From: Colletotrichum lupini
Lineage: Eukaryota; Ascomycota; Sordariomycetes; Glomerellales; Glomerellaceae
NCBI RefSeq assembly: GCF_023278565.1
Contig: NC_064680.1
Coordinates: 2,418,001-2,482,000 of the forward strand
Length of the DNA: 64,000 nt
Direction: 5' to 3'
Shown in pieces: positions 11,801 to 23,196 of this stretch. A program made the position numbers and the translations under genes. Each line of letters opens with the position of its first letter. The first letter of the stretch is position 1. Under the pieces are notes generated by a model. The model searched no databases, was not told the origin of the DNA, and saw only the letters and a list, made by a program, of their open reading frames with translations.

Positions 11801-11883
11801 TTCCGAGGCACTTGAGCTCCATTACGAAGACCAAAGGGTGCAGACGTGATGGACTGTTCCGAGCTACTCGATGAACTAGTCAT
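8809..11883 (-). CDS. Large low-complexity protein of unknown function, two globular islands
   Basis: One uninterrupted exon encodes 1024 residues. I do not recognise the family. Most of the chain is Ser/Pro/Thr/Arg-rich and looks disordered. Residues about 5-75 form an N-terminal block with PWISALKNNPQQNA and KALEQIKYFH. Two segments look folded: about 405-505 (SYLDETWKRNGLDWIPTAF, then a helical stretch ending in FSEEVAEASLYFFEAEKSKA) and about 575-700 (DPLEAFRHVYPSF, KRLLPKWLYDDFIRAF, GGVVTRENLYLVFKIY). The C-terminus is strongly basic with a likely coiled helix (TEKERRQAALAKMERM). Basic clusters such as KKRRMK and KRRRP look like nuclear signals. A nuclear or chromatin-linked scaffold is a guess from composition alone. 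It diverges from FAB1 over 1.5 kb. Confidence 0.8.
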   Translation of the reverse strand: MTSSSSSSEQSITSAPFGLRNGAQVPRKLVKIPKDQQAIFSDSGRQPWISALKNNPQQNAARVPPKALEQIKYFHTSRTLPPPAQRPNAAVSSGPTASVSVSENTPIHQQDDESDSEPEVPVSSWPESPPRPPRGRELQETPSPAFSIRSQVIMTQAQSGVERIISQSPPPRTRSSPQIRSSPPMIPATKRQFSPPTGAKRRRPAEVFPSSSAGVEDELETAIPGALCEATPPINRGAARLTTASQAVTSPPCGQGSMVPSTYKDIKSSDKMEEPVHKKRRMKAVELSSQEVEEERPSARVDPKSVAPLPQTHQGALHTASSSALASAALVTDEQPKLGTPKVVKDAPSLSGTASVGHKAGETSRPDITTSRAHVQPTLESGGKAKNNVSLATRGGLSEGDSLKSSMEEVQRQKAISYLDETWKRNGLDWIPTAFQHLQPTLTAHSLGVLVAITHQALKDGIQLARLWSKPDGPLHKAALNVADGKLIFSEEVAEASLYFFEAEKSKAAKTRGPASGEARAAPVGSSSRPASRHRTVSQVTPINPSPPPSPSAMQGMQPTAIPQVLQDSRYQTFDVHHSAQDSIKRPPFAQDPLEAFRHVYPSFSGSVGDFVKACFTIKDLRRKRLLPKWLYDDFIRAFVDGFVPYIQTLDDDEEPLSAYQWYVEYVDRPAYQGGVVTRENLYLVFKIYHSEFKSARESVLESGTPFPEVAQRHLSEQSAALNLSVGPNTPVAQQSNPIPRPHIETRTSDGTPSKPAFSPMRASLTEQPIASKTNGSGCVGEQPANEPHTHNALPPASDIPPANGEKAKQRVTNNAASSPRYPPASAPAIQRHTNALQNDEDVTFISSTPRPRTANPLEETVKTESNDNGTTATAITTTPLPQKAVPNPILSEQRVPLFSKPTKDATIAETPPRKTAGPPKRTTQHPAVRRSLPASFSDGRPPPASMPIKASVPVTTSPAASPVQSGTPRTALGSFFQESRVKKPKQKTAMTEKERRQAALAKMERMSKEGRYKPPSSTMPPRS

Positions 11884-13383
11884 GGTGGTGGTGAGGATCG
11901 CAGCCTTGAGCTGGGATGGTGAACTTCCGCATTCGCAACTGGGTTGCTAGCTGGTGTAACAAGAAGTATTCGGTGTTAAAATGAGGTGTTTGTTGTGATG
12001 GCGACTGACAAGGTGGCAGACAATGCCTTCAAGGGAAGATTGAAAATCTTGGAATGAATGGTGATGAATCAATAAGACTTTTGCTGACGGTTGTAATCAA
12101 TGGCAGGAACAGGGCTGCTGTGAATGGTGAACACCAGAAGATGTCAATTGATTAACGCGCCAAAGATACCAAGGTACTTTGGAGAAAACGCGTTTTTCGG
12201 CGTGTCCCTGGCTCCCTGTTGAATTCCCATGCTGGGTGTCCAAGGTAAAGTGGCAGCAACTGCGGGGTTCCTGGGTGGTGCTGGAAAAGACAGGATAGTG
12301 GTCCGAGCTTCGTAACTCGAAGTCCCCAAGTCCCCAAATACCCAGGACCCAGGCGCTTTGAGTGTGGGTGGGCCAGCTAAGGTGTCTATCTTCCTTTTGG
12401 TGGTGGGTTAAGGTACCTATTGGCATTGCTGATGCCGGGGGAAGGGAACGGGTACCGGGTACATCCACATTTGCCGCAATAGAGAAAGTAAGATCAAGTA
12501 CAGGTACCTTGAGCCTGGTAGGTGCTCCGTACCGCCTTTTGCCTCGCCCAGCTTGCATTCCTGCAACGGGCTCTCATATGGACTGCTCAAAGGGCGTCTC
12601 AAAGTCAGCCATTCCCGAGGTATCGTAGACAACACTAACGCCTACGTTTCTGCAAAACGTTGGAGTAGGTACCTGCTGCGTTGTGCAGTACCTACGGCAG
12701 CCCCCCCAGGATTTGCCAACTGCGCAGTGCCAGCTCAACCCAACCCCAACTTCGTTGCGTCGCTGCGTCATCCCACCCACGTTTGACGATTGTGCCGACT
12801 TGGTCATCGCAGGGCCACGCGGGCCTAGACCTTGAAGGGATAGCGCTGCCTGGCTCGCAGTAGTCTACGGATAGTCCGCCCTCTAAAACCCATCAGCGCC
12901 GTCTCCAAGACTGCTTGTTTCTGCAGCACTGCAGACAACCTTACGCGGGGACCTACGACGACATCCCACACCCAATCTTTCTTCGCCCGAACATACACAT
13001 ACACCCAGAGCCTGACCTTCGCCACGTCGATTCTCCTCGTCACCTGTGCCCTTCTCAGACACTGTATCTTGCCCGCGTTCTTTCCGAGACTACAACGATA
13101 TACACCACGCTCTGATCTCCAAGTAGACATCGACAAAGAAACCCCTACCGATGGTAGCGAACCCCTCGCTTCTACGAACCACGAGTACATAAGCTAGACT
13201 TGGTCCGATTAGGTCGAGATTGACTACGGGGAGAAGCTTTCGATTTCTCAAGACACCCCGCGAATAAACTACATCCAGCGATCGTCCATCATGTCAACCT
13301 GACATGAAAAGATGCTAGCGCTACACACGTTATAGACAACCACGAGCTCAGTCCTCCACTCGTCGCATTCGTGCCCGCGCAAG
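11884..13383. promoter_or_regulatory. Divergent promoter region of the unknown protein gene and FAB1
   Basis: No gene is supported across 1.5 kb. Three exact copies of the palindrome AGGTACCT occur at 12411-12418, 12502-12509 and 12667-12674, with further GGTAC words nearby. The last 400 bases before the FAB1 ATG are C/A-rich with few G, as expected of a leader. Confidence 0.55.
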
Positions 13384-16300
13384 ATGGCGAGCAACAACAC
13401 ATCGAAGCCAAACTCTCCGGCAGTTCTATCTACGCCTCCAGGCTTCAGGAGCCGCCATGATTCTATAAACTCCATATCCACCGCTTCGCAGGCCGATAAG
13501 GACCAGCTAGCCCATACTCTGAACAGAATCCATACATCGGCGAGCCAGTCTGACTCTTTGACGACATTCAACGACTTTGCTCCTCCTCCCTCATCTCTTC
13601 CGGCAACAGAAACTAAGGTTCTGGCAGGAGAGCTGGTTCAAAATGGCCTCAGTGGACTCTACAGTCGGCTTAAAGAGGCGGTAGGCGCTGGCGGGGCGAG
13701 ACAGCAAGACGTCGACGATGGCGACAGCTTCGATGCTGCATCGAAACGCAGCACCAGCACCACGGCCACAACCCCGAAAATACCCATCGCTTCCCTCACC
13801 CGCGTTGAAACCGCCGCTACGAGCTCTTCATTCATCTCGGGAACAACGCACGATGGTCCCATGACAGGCACTTCCTCGTCAGGAATGAACACTGTCATGT
13901 CTGACAGCCAGTCACACCCCCCTCAGTCATCGAAAGCGACATCCATTTCCGCGATGACGGCGTCTAAATCGAGTGCTGCCAGCCGGCAAAGCTTGCCCAG
14001 CGTGGCCAAAGCCTCAGCAGTCACGGCCATAAATCCTGAGGTCGCACCAGCTACAGCAACAAGAAGCGTAGCTCGCATGGAGGATGGCCCAGTTCGAACG
14101 TCTGGGAGGCGGAGTATCAGCAAACACCCTGATCCGCGGCTGTTCGGAATCGGGCATGATCACAAATTCGATGTCCTAGAGCCTAAACCCAGCGCAATCC
14201 TCCCCGAGCGAACCCATGGAATTATTCCCCGGCCCAGACGCGAAGACACAGCTGTCGACGGTCCTTCGGATAAGCCCCTGAGCCCAATCAAGACCAGCGC
14301 ACCACAGCTCCCAAAGTTGCAGACCGCGGATCCCCGGTCTCCTACATTATCGACGTCGTCGATGATGCTAGTTCCGAAACGACCAGCAGTCATTGATCGC
14401 ATCAGTCGGTCTCGGTCACCTGGCTATGCCCCCTCAAGATCTTCATCGATGGAACATGTCACCGCAGAACCAAGCCCCATCAGTACGACTGCCCACGACT
14501 CTGTATACCATGACTCCTTCGCCCACGCTGCTCAGCCCATACATGGAAGAACGGGGGCTTTGCGCATCCCTGGCACAACGACCAACGAAGGTGCCCCTGA
14601 ACAAGTCAATGCCAGGCTTGATAGGATGCGGCGTCAGGTTCTGAGCAAAGAATTTTGGATGGCCGATGAAACTTGCAAAGAATGTTTCATATGCGGCCAG
14701 CCGTTCTCAGCTTTTAGAAGAAAGCACCATTGTCGAACCTGCGGGTGCATCTTTGATTCAAAATGCACTTCCATCATCCCAGCCTCAAAATTTGGAATGA
14801 CAGGGACCCTCAGAGTTTGCAAAACTTGCCTAAAAGTCATCAACCAGCGACTGTATGAAGGGAGCGGCTCTGACGACTCTGGGGACGACTCATTCTTGCC
14901 AGCTCTTTTTCGTCAAACCAAGGCAACTCCCAAGGCGACGCAAGCAGAGGCTGAGGTTGAAGAACCGAGTTTCGCTGATCGAATGGAGGACCTGGGTGAC
15001 GCGAGATCTGTCCAGACACCTATGATGGCAATTCCTGCGACCAGAAGGATCAATGACTCTAACCGAAACTCTGCCATTCTAGAAATAGATGCGCCGCAGC
15101 TCAGTCGCCCGAGCTCCTCACGTTCTCTGAGGTCTTTAACATCCGCGAATCGGCCGCAATCGTCAGGTCACAGACGACACCATTCGAAGCATCACAACAA
15201 CTTCATGTCAAGGTTCAAGCCAATGCCAGACGATAGAGCCCCGTTCCGCAAGGGAATCACTGAAGAGATGGCCAAGAAGCCGAAATATCCGGCTTTCCAC
15301 GACGACAATATCATCGACCCGGAACTGGCTGCCTACATGTCAGACGAGTCCAGCGGTGACGAACAGATGAGCATATTTGCCACCATGTCAAATGCTGATC
15401 TGCAACCATCAAGCTACGACCATGAGAAGTCAAGCTTCGGACCGTTTTTGAGCACGGGAAGGAGACACCGACTTGGACGAGGGGAGAAGAGTGTTAGCGG
15501 GTTGAGCTTCACAAGTCGCGGAATAGATGATAATGCCGGCTCGGGAAGTCTTATCGGTCATGGCCGCCCCGCGAGAAGACGCAATCTCAGTAATGTGAGC
15601 CATCAGATGAGGTCCCCGCGCCCCAAATCTGGCATCTTCAAGGGTCCGTCCGCGTCCAACGAGAACGTCTTCACCATTGAGAATCCTGCTATCGAAGCCA
15701 CGAAATTGACTAGAAGCGATTCGATGCAAGCGGACAAGCAGCCACAGGTGGAGCTCAATCCATCTAGTATGTTGCATGTCAAGAGACTCCTGCATCAGTT
15801 GCTCGAAGACTCCGGCATACCCAATGTGCCAGCATGGGAAAAGGCTCTAGTTCCCATCTTGCTCCAGTGCACCGACGACGTTACACCCGACATTAGAGTG
15901 GGAGATGACATGGACATACGACATTACGTCAAGCTAAAGAAAATACCAGGTGGAAAACCCGGGGACACTAGCTACGTCTCAGGCGTCATATTCACAAAGA
16001 ACCTTGCTCTCAAGAGCATGCCACGCCGCATCCTCAATCCCCGTATCGTCATCGTCTCTTTCCCGATAGAGTACCAGCGGCACCAGCAACACTTTATGAG
16101 TCTTCAACCTGTCATCGAGCAGGAGAAGGAGTTTTTACGAATTGTCGTCAATCGCATCATCAACTTGCGCCCACAATTACTTCTCTGTGAAAAATCTGTG
16201 TCTGGTGTTGCATTGCAGTACCTCTCCGAGGCAGGCATAGCTGTCGCCTACAATGTCAAGCCATCGGTCATCGAAGCCGTGTCGAGATGCGCAGAAACAG

Positions 16301-19300
16301 ACATCATCTCCTCTCTCGACATGCTGGCCTTGCAAGTTCAGGTCGGAAGATCTGGCGGCTTCGAAGTCAAGACATACGTCAACAAGAACTATCCCGGAAA
16401 GAAAAAGACTTATATCTTCCTTTCTGGGTGCTCTGAGAAGCTTGGCTGTACGATCGCTCTCCGCGGCGACTCAACTGAGGTTTTGTCAAAGATGAAGAAG
16501 ATCACAGAGTTCATGGTCTATGTCGTGTACAACTTGAAGCTGGAGACGTGCTTGATGAGAGACGAGTACATTCAGCTGCCTGCAGAGCCTGAGGAATCGT
16601 CTTCTCTGTCATCTTCTCTCCGCCAAAATCCCGAGGATGGTCCTAGATCTCTCAGCGCGTCAACTGAACTCGCAGAAACGGGACCGCAAATATTGAAGAC
16701 CTCGCCCACGGAGTCTGAACTCCCTACACAAACCAGTGATGACACGTCTTTGGTCACTGCAGAGGGTACAGTATCGTCAGATCAGACTGAAGAGCATGTT
16801 GCAGAAGAACGCCCTCCACTCGTATCTCTCCATGCCTCTCACGTTCCGCCTACGTCTCCTGAGTCCCAAGTGCCAGAAGATGTGCCGATGCCAACATACT
16901 ATAGCGATATGGTTGCGAGATACGAGACCAAGATCCTCTCAGCTTCTCCGTTCGTCAAGTTTGCTCAGCCTTACTTGCTCATGAAGGCGCGAGAGCAAGA
17001 ACGGAGATTGGTTTACTTGAAACGGCTGAGGGATCAAGATGTTGTTGAGGAACAGATTGACGCCGAGAAGTCAAAGTCACAAAAGTTCCAGCTCATTAAG
17101 CCTGAAATGGTCCACGCTATCGGGCAGAAGGCGCCTCGCCAAGTTATGGAGATTTTGCACGCCGTGCATGATGCCGAATATGACAAGGCGCTTTACAACT
17201 ACCAGGTCCAGACCCGGCAATGGGAAAACTACATCCAGGGCAATCTCGACCTTTTCGATCCCTATTCTCACCAGAATATTGTCGTTTTGTACTCAGTCAT
17301 CTGTACAGAGACCAAAATTCCGTGCTCAGAGCCCGGGCTGATTGCAATTGCGTTTTACGATGAGCATGTCGACGAGAGCGGAAGCATGGATCCGGATTGC
17401 ACTCTCGGTCAGTACATTGAAGACCTGTGCATCAGTAAGGACTCGATATGCACAGCCAATGGCTGTGACCGGAAGATGACGGCGCATCATCGCACTTACG
17501 TCCATGATGAGTCACGAGTCACTATTTTCGTTGAGCCGGCGGCCAAAAGACGCAACTTGGACGGTATCACTATGTGGAGCTACTGCAAAACATGCAAGAA
17601 GGATTCTCCTGAGATGGGAATGTCTGATAGCACATGGAAATATTCTTTTGGCAAGTACCTTGAGCTTCTCTTTTGGAGCAGGGGCCTGCGGCTTCACGAA
17701 TTTTCTGGGTGCCCGCACGACCATCACCGCGACCATATCCGGTACTTCCATTACCGTGACACCTGGGTAAGGATCCATCACGATCCCATCGATCTTCTCG
17801 AAATTGTCGTCCCCCGAGCTCGGATTACGTGGAAGGTCGAAAATGACCTCAAGCTCAAGAATGAGATCTTCAACAAGATTGAGGAACGATGGGTCCGCTT
17901 CATCAACTCTGTCAAGTTCAGGATCAAAAGCATCCGCATCGACAGCGTTTTGCCTGAAAAAGCCGATGCGTGTAAGACCGAAGTCGACCGACTTGCCAAA
18001 AAAGCCCAGGATGACCAAGTCGCGTTGACCCGCAGACTTCAGGAAACTTACGTCAATTCCAAGTATTACGAAGTCATTCCGTTCAATGCCATTGTCAGAG
18101 AGATGCTGGAAAAGGCTGGCGATTGGGATGCTTCTTTCACTAAATTCGAGACCGATTTTCTGCCGGACAAAGATTTGCGCCAGTTGACGATGCTTCAGCT
18201 CAAGAAGATCTTCTCGGACAACGAATCGAGAGAGTCTCTTCCCTCCACCGACGGTAACTCCACCGTGGACTCCGGGGAACCTCCATCTCAAACTTTCTCA
18301 GATGATGCTGATGAGAAGTCTTCGACTCAACCAACCGACCCAACTGAACCTAGCGAGGAAGGTGCCTCGGAGACGACCAAGAACGAAGGCGATCCAGAGA
18401 ATGAGCCTGAAGAGCTCAAAGAAAAGGCGCCAATTCCAGAACCGGAGCCATCCCAAGAGCAAGAATCTGGACCCGGTTTGAAGGACAAGCCTGCTACCGA
18501 AGACGAGAATCCTGAGTCCTCAGAGACGAGCAAAATTAGTACACCGGCTGAATCCGTACTGGAAAGAGTCGAGCCTCTGGATCTGGCTACTCCAAGCTCG
18601 CCAAAAGGGAAGAATCCTTTCTCTTTTGCTGCCATTGATGAAGCTGGAGAGACCTCGAGTGATTCGGGTGCTATCGAGCCAACTTCACCAACTACCAGAC
18701 CTCCACTCACTACGACCTCCACAGGGATTTCTCTTTCAGAAAAAGTCGAGCAGCTTCGACGTGAGCAACAGGTCATGGGTAACGAAACGCCCTTGGCCAA
18801 CGAGCCCGCTGAGGCACCGAAAGCAAATCCGGAGCGTACTTTGGCTCGCAGGGCTCCGATGATTAGAACTCTATCTCAGCCCGCCCAAACGTTACCAAGA
18901 TCGCAGTCAAGCTTTGCCAAGTCAATCTTGCCAAAGGATGGCGCAGGGCCCAGCGAAAATTCCAGCGAGACATCCTTCAAAGTGGAAAAGAAACCGTTTG
19001 ATCGGCTGGCGTTGGGGATGAAGAGCCATAGAAAGGCCGGCCCCTCCTCAATCCCTCGGCTAATCACGAAGAAGAAGGATACGCACGTGTCGTCTCAGGT
19101 ATCTAGGATTGCCAAGCACTTTGAACAACTGAGTCGCGAATTCGAGAAGGAAAGGCAAAGGGAAGATCGCAGAAAGCGCCTAGCGAAACATCAACCTCGT
19201 GCCGGTCTGCCACGCTCAGCAACTAAGGCCATTGTGGAGGTCTATCACAACATTGACAATGCCGTCCAGGAGGCCGGGCCGTCAAACACTGAACAAAACA

Positions 19301-21044
19301 ATGAGATCAAGATTCTCGAGCCAAAGACTGCACCCGTAACCCCAGCACCTCCAGGTGTTGTGCATACGGAACCCGACACAATGCCGCCTACTGGAGAGTC
19401 ACAGCCTGTAACAGAAGCTCCGGCCGCATCTGAAGAGCACCACGTTGGCGGAGAGACTGACGACACTGCGACGGTTACTGCCAGCCACGGTGGATCGGAC
19501 GACGAAGGGCAAAGCGACAACGAAGAATCCATACTAGGCGACTTGCTGCCCGATGTGAAGGAGCTTGCAGACTCACTTGAGCCCAGCACCGAGATTCCGT
19601 TGGAACTACCCAAGCATCAAAAGACTAGCTTGATGAAGATGCTTACAAACTTCTGGGCCGAGCGATCTGCGAGTGGCTGGCCTCAGTTGGATTACCCGGT
19701 CAATGCCAGCGATCATATTTTCCTCGACTCGGACGTGATTGTACGAGAGGACGAGCCTTCCTCCGTTATTGCCTTTGCGCTAAGCTCTGATGACTATCGC
19801 ACGAAGCTGGCTGATATCCGCCGTCAAGAGCGGATGGCCATACAAAAGGACTATGAGACATCAAATCTCGAGGGCAAGTCTTCTGGTATGTCTGACACTG
19901 GTGGTGAGTTCATGATGGAAGAGGGCGACCTAGAGAAGAGTCTGCTCAGAGCCACGGGTACCCATCTCAAGTATCAATTCAAGGAAGGTTCTGCGACAAT
20001 GCTCTGCAAGATCTTCTATGCCGAGCAATTCGATGCGCTTCGCCGGAAGTGCGGTGTTGCAGATCGCATTGTCGAGTCTCTTTCCCGCTGCCTGAAGTGG
20101 GACTCGAAGGGCGGGAAAACGAAGTCGGTCTTTCTCAAGACTCTGGATGATCGACTGGTACTCAAGGTAAGACGGTGCTCCATTCGCTGTGTTCCCATGC
20201 TCCAGATCATGAGTTAACGTACATGCAGGGCTTGTCGCCGATTGAGACGTCGGCTTTCCTTCGATTCGCTCCAGCCTACTTCGGCATCATGGCAGAGGCT
20301 CTGTTTCATGATTTGCCTTCTGTCATTGCCAAGATGCTAGGTTTCTTCCAACTGATTATCAAAAATCCAGTCACTGGCGTTGAGATCAAGCTAGACCTTC
20401 TTTTGATGGAGAATCTCTTCTACGATCGTGGCCCGACCCGTCTTTTCGACTTGAAGGGATCAATGCGCAATCGCAAAATCCAGTCCACAGGCGAGCAGAA
20501 CGAGGTGCTTCTTGACGAGAACATGGTTGAATTTATCTACGAATCTCCTTTGTTCGCGCGCGAGCATTCCAAGAAGCTCCTGAGAGCATCCGTAAGTTCC
20601 CGAACAAGGCATTAGAAGCCGCATACTAACCAAAGGGCAGGTCTGGAACGACACCCTGTTCCTCGCAAGGCAGAACGTGATGGACTACTCATTGATGATC
20701 GCCGTGGACGAAGCTAAGAAGGAGTTGGTTGTTGGTATCATTGACTGTATCCGGACGTACACATGGGACAAAAAACTCGAGAGTTGGATCAAAGATCGAG
20801 GATTTGCTGGCGGTGGCAGAAATCGCCCGACAGTGACCAGTCCGAAGGAATACAAGTCTCGTTTCCGGGAGGCGATGGCCAGGTATGTTCTTGACAGATA
20901 TCTTCGACAGGCTTCTCCCGGTCATCGGCTAATACGCTATGCAGATATATACTCCAAGCACCAAATTGCTGGCATCAGTTCGGCGTGCCTCAACTCAACA
21001 ACACCATGAGGCCAAGGTTCGAATCAGATGCAAAGGCCGATTGA
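13384..21044 (+). CDS. FAB1: 1-phosphatidylinositol-3-phosphate 5-kinase Fab1 (PIKfyve)
   Basis: Fab1 makes PI(3,5)P2 on vacuole/late-endosome membranes and controls vacuole size and retrograde traffic. Exons are 13384-20166, 20229-20591, 20641-20882 and 20945-21044, giving 2495 residues. The introns are 62, 49 and 62 nt, all in the kinase domain. The FYVE zinc finger is at about 425-490, with the PI3P-binding RKHHCRTCG core. The chaperonin-like (TCP-1/Cpn60) domain is at about 795-1062. A Cys/His-rich CCR-type region follows ([30 protein letters not shown]). The lipid-kinase domain is at about 2090-2495, with [18 protein letters not shown], the catalytic DLKGSMRNR and [11 protein letters not shown], and the terminal [19 protein letters not shown] block, which confirms the last splice. 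Long acidic, disordered linkers make it longer than yeast Fab1. The identification is secure. Confidence 0.97.
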
Positions 21045-21699
21045 ACCTCCGGCCAACCATGAACATTACCTGCCAATGGTTACTCGACTGTAATTAAATG
21101 AACTTTTGTAGCACCGAGAGAGAGAGAGAGAGAGAAGAGAGCATTGCATTGCCGGCGTTTTCCTTCAACAAGGATGAATGGATTGATGATTATGGAGGTA
21201 TTCTAGTCTTAGGGAGTGGACGGAAGTATTAGAGTCCGCAAGAAGAAATGACCTAAAGTAGCATTATGGCGTCGATGAATCACGGCCTTCACAATACGAA
21301 TACCCTCTAATGGCACATAAACGAATGATGAAGCCCCCCACGATAATTGAGCAGGCGTGGTGAGAGATCTATCAGGCAGTAAAGCCATGAGCATTGCCTC
21401 ATGTTATCCACGGGTTCAAGTACACCTGTGGAAACGAGCAACTCGGTCCACCAGAAAGCCAATTTAGCGCAACATGCTGCCGTTACCCCCACCAAGCCCG
21501 TGCCTTGCTATCTGGAGGTCACTGAGCCCCAGCACTAGGTAGACAATGGCTTTAGAGAATCTACAGTGGAGCGTAAGGTATCCATCATCGACCCTGTGTG
21601 CACACTGCCTTGTGCACCTCACCTGAGTTCACTACCTCGTTTGATCAACAACTCAGTCCTCACTTATCTTTCCTCTTGTCACACAAGACCACAGCTCTA
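21045..21699. other. Spacer between FAB1 and MDM12
   Basis: No gene is seen. It holds the FAB1 3' end, a (GA)10 tract at 21116-21135, and the MDM12 promoter. Frames upstream of 21700 are in frame with MDM12 but begin 34 codons before the conserved N-terminus. Confidence 0.5.
21116..21135. repeat. (GA)10 microsatellite
   Basis: Uninterrupted GA dinucleotides just after the FAB1 stop. Confidence 0.95.
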
Positions 21700-22974
21700 A
21701 TGTCAATAGACCTCAACTGGGAGACGCTCACGACGGGCCCCGACGGAGAGGCTCTCGCCCTCCGCATCCGCGACTTCATTCACACCAAATTCCAGGCTGT
21801 GCCGTTGCCGCGCTTCATCAAGTCCGTCAAAGTACACGACTTTGAGTTCGGGACCATCGCCCCCGAACTAGAACTTAAGGACATCACCGACCCGCTACCA
21901 GAATTCTACGAGGAAAACTCCGACATTGAGGATGACGAGGAAGAGGAGCAGGCCATCCTCGAGGAGCAGGCACAGCAGCAGCAGCATGGGCCCAGGAGTC
22001 AGCTGAGCGCCGGCGAGAGGAGGAGGCAGAGGGAGGAGGCGTCGATGCCGCCGAGGCTGAGCACGCACGCGCTCCGTGGCCAGTCTGGGGACTTCCCCAG
22101 CCCGTTTCTGGGTGTATCGACGCCGGGGATTCTCGGCGGGACGTCGAACCTGCATTATTTCCAGTCGCACCTGGGCACCGGCTGGTCGGGCACGCAGACG
22201 CCCCTCGCCGCGGTGGCGGGCGCGCACATGGGCAACAGGCTGGAGACCTCAGCCGTGCTTTCGCCTGTCGGCTCGCCGCCACCGAACGGGTTTTCCTCGC
22301 CGAGCCACAGCCGGAACCCCTCGCAGAGTTCCATCTCCGTAAGCGACTTCAACCCGGCGCTGGCGCAGCTGAGAGAAAAGTCGAGTGTGTCGACGCTGGC
22401 GCCCACGTCGGCGGGTGCGTCGAGGCCGCCGACGCGGGACACACACCTCGCGGGGTCGGCGATCCAGGAGGAGGACGAGGAGGTGCTGCCGGAAGACGAA
22501 GACGACAGCAACAACAACGCGCCGCGGTTCCGGGAGCCGAGGCCCGAGGACCTGCAGGCCGTGTTCCGCATACGGTACGCCGGCGACGTGAGGCTGCGCC
22601 TGACGGCGGAGATTTTGCTCGACTACCCGATGCCGAGCTTCGTAGGGATCCCCGTGCAGCTCAGCGTCACGGGCCTCACGTTTGACGGCGTCGGCGTGAT
22701 GGCGCATATCCGGAAGAGGGTGCAATTTTGCTTTCTGAGCCCCGAGGACGCGGTCACGGCCGTGGGCGCGGACGACGCGGGCCCCAGCGAGCCGGGCAAG
22801 AGGTTCGGCGGCTTGCTGCAGGAGATCCAGGTCGAGAGCGAGATTGGCCTCCGGGACGGGGGCAAGCAAAGCTTGAAGAATGTGGGCAAGGTCGAGAGGT
22901 TCGTGCTGGAGCAGGTGAGGCGGATATTCGAGAATGAGTTTGTGTATCCCAGCTTCTGGACATTCTTGGTTTAG
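21700..22974 (+). CDS. MDM12: Mdm12, cytosolic SMP-domain subunit of the ERMES complex
   Basis: Mdm12 bridges ER-anchored Mmm1 to mitochondrial Mdm34/Mdm10 in the ER-mitochondria encounter structure and carries phospholipids in its SMP tube. A single exon gives 424 residues. I start at the ATG at 21700 because [24 protein letters not shown] is the conserved Mdm12 N-terminus; the open frame extends 34 codons further upstream without similarity. The SMP fold is in two parts, residues 1-75 ([18 protein letters not shown]) and from about 280 ([38 protein letters not shown]) to the end ([24 protein letters not shown]). Between them lies the variable acidic, Gln/Ser/Pro-rich insert usual in filamentous fungi. 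It is convergent with VPS28, with 222 bp between the stops. Confidence 0.96.
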   Translation: MSIDLNWETLTTGPDGEALALRIRDFIHTKFQAVPLPRFIKSVKVHDFEFGTIAPELELKDITDPLPEFYEENSDIEDDEEEEQAILEEQAQQQQHGPRSQLSAGERRRQREEASMPPRLSTHALRGQSGDFPSPFLGVSTPGILGGTSNLHYFQSHLGTGWSGTQTPLAAVAGAHMGNRLETSAVLSPVGSPPPNGFSSPSHSRNPSQSSISVSDFNPALAQLREKSSVSTLAPTSAGASRPPTRDTHLAGSAIQEEDEEVLPEDEDDSNNNAPRFREPRPEDLQAVFRIRYAGDVRLRLTAEILLDYPMPSFVGIPVQLSVTGLTFDGVGVMAHIRKRVQFCFLSPEDAVTAVGADDAGPSEPGKRFGGLLQEIQVESEIGLRDGGKQSLKNVGKVERFVLEQVRRIFENEFVYPSFWTFLV

Positions 22975-23196
22975 GAAGATGAATGGGTTTGGATGGGGCG
23001 GGGTGGTTGATCGAGCTGGCGTTCTTCACGAGGTATGACATGCATTCTTCATAGGCACAAGGGAAAAAAGTAAAACGGCTGGTTAAAAATCAAGAGCTGG
23101 TGGGATTCGCTCTGCATTGGTATCTATCAACAAGGAAGAACAGGATATTCCTCTCAACATATACTTCTCCTCTTTCGAAACCTTCCACCTTTTTGT

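Noticed and set aside
17512..18291. 259-codon minus frame inside FAB1
   Set aside because: Antisense shadow of a long, well-supported coding exon.
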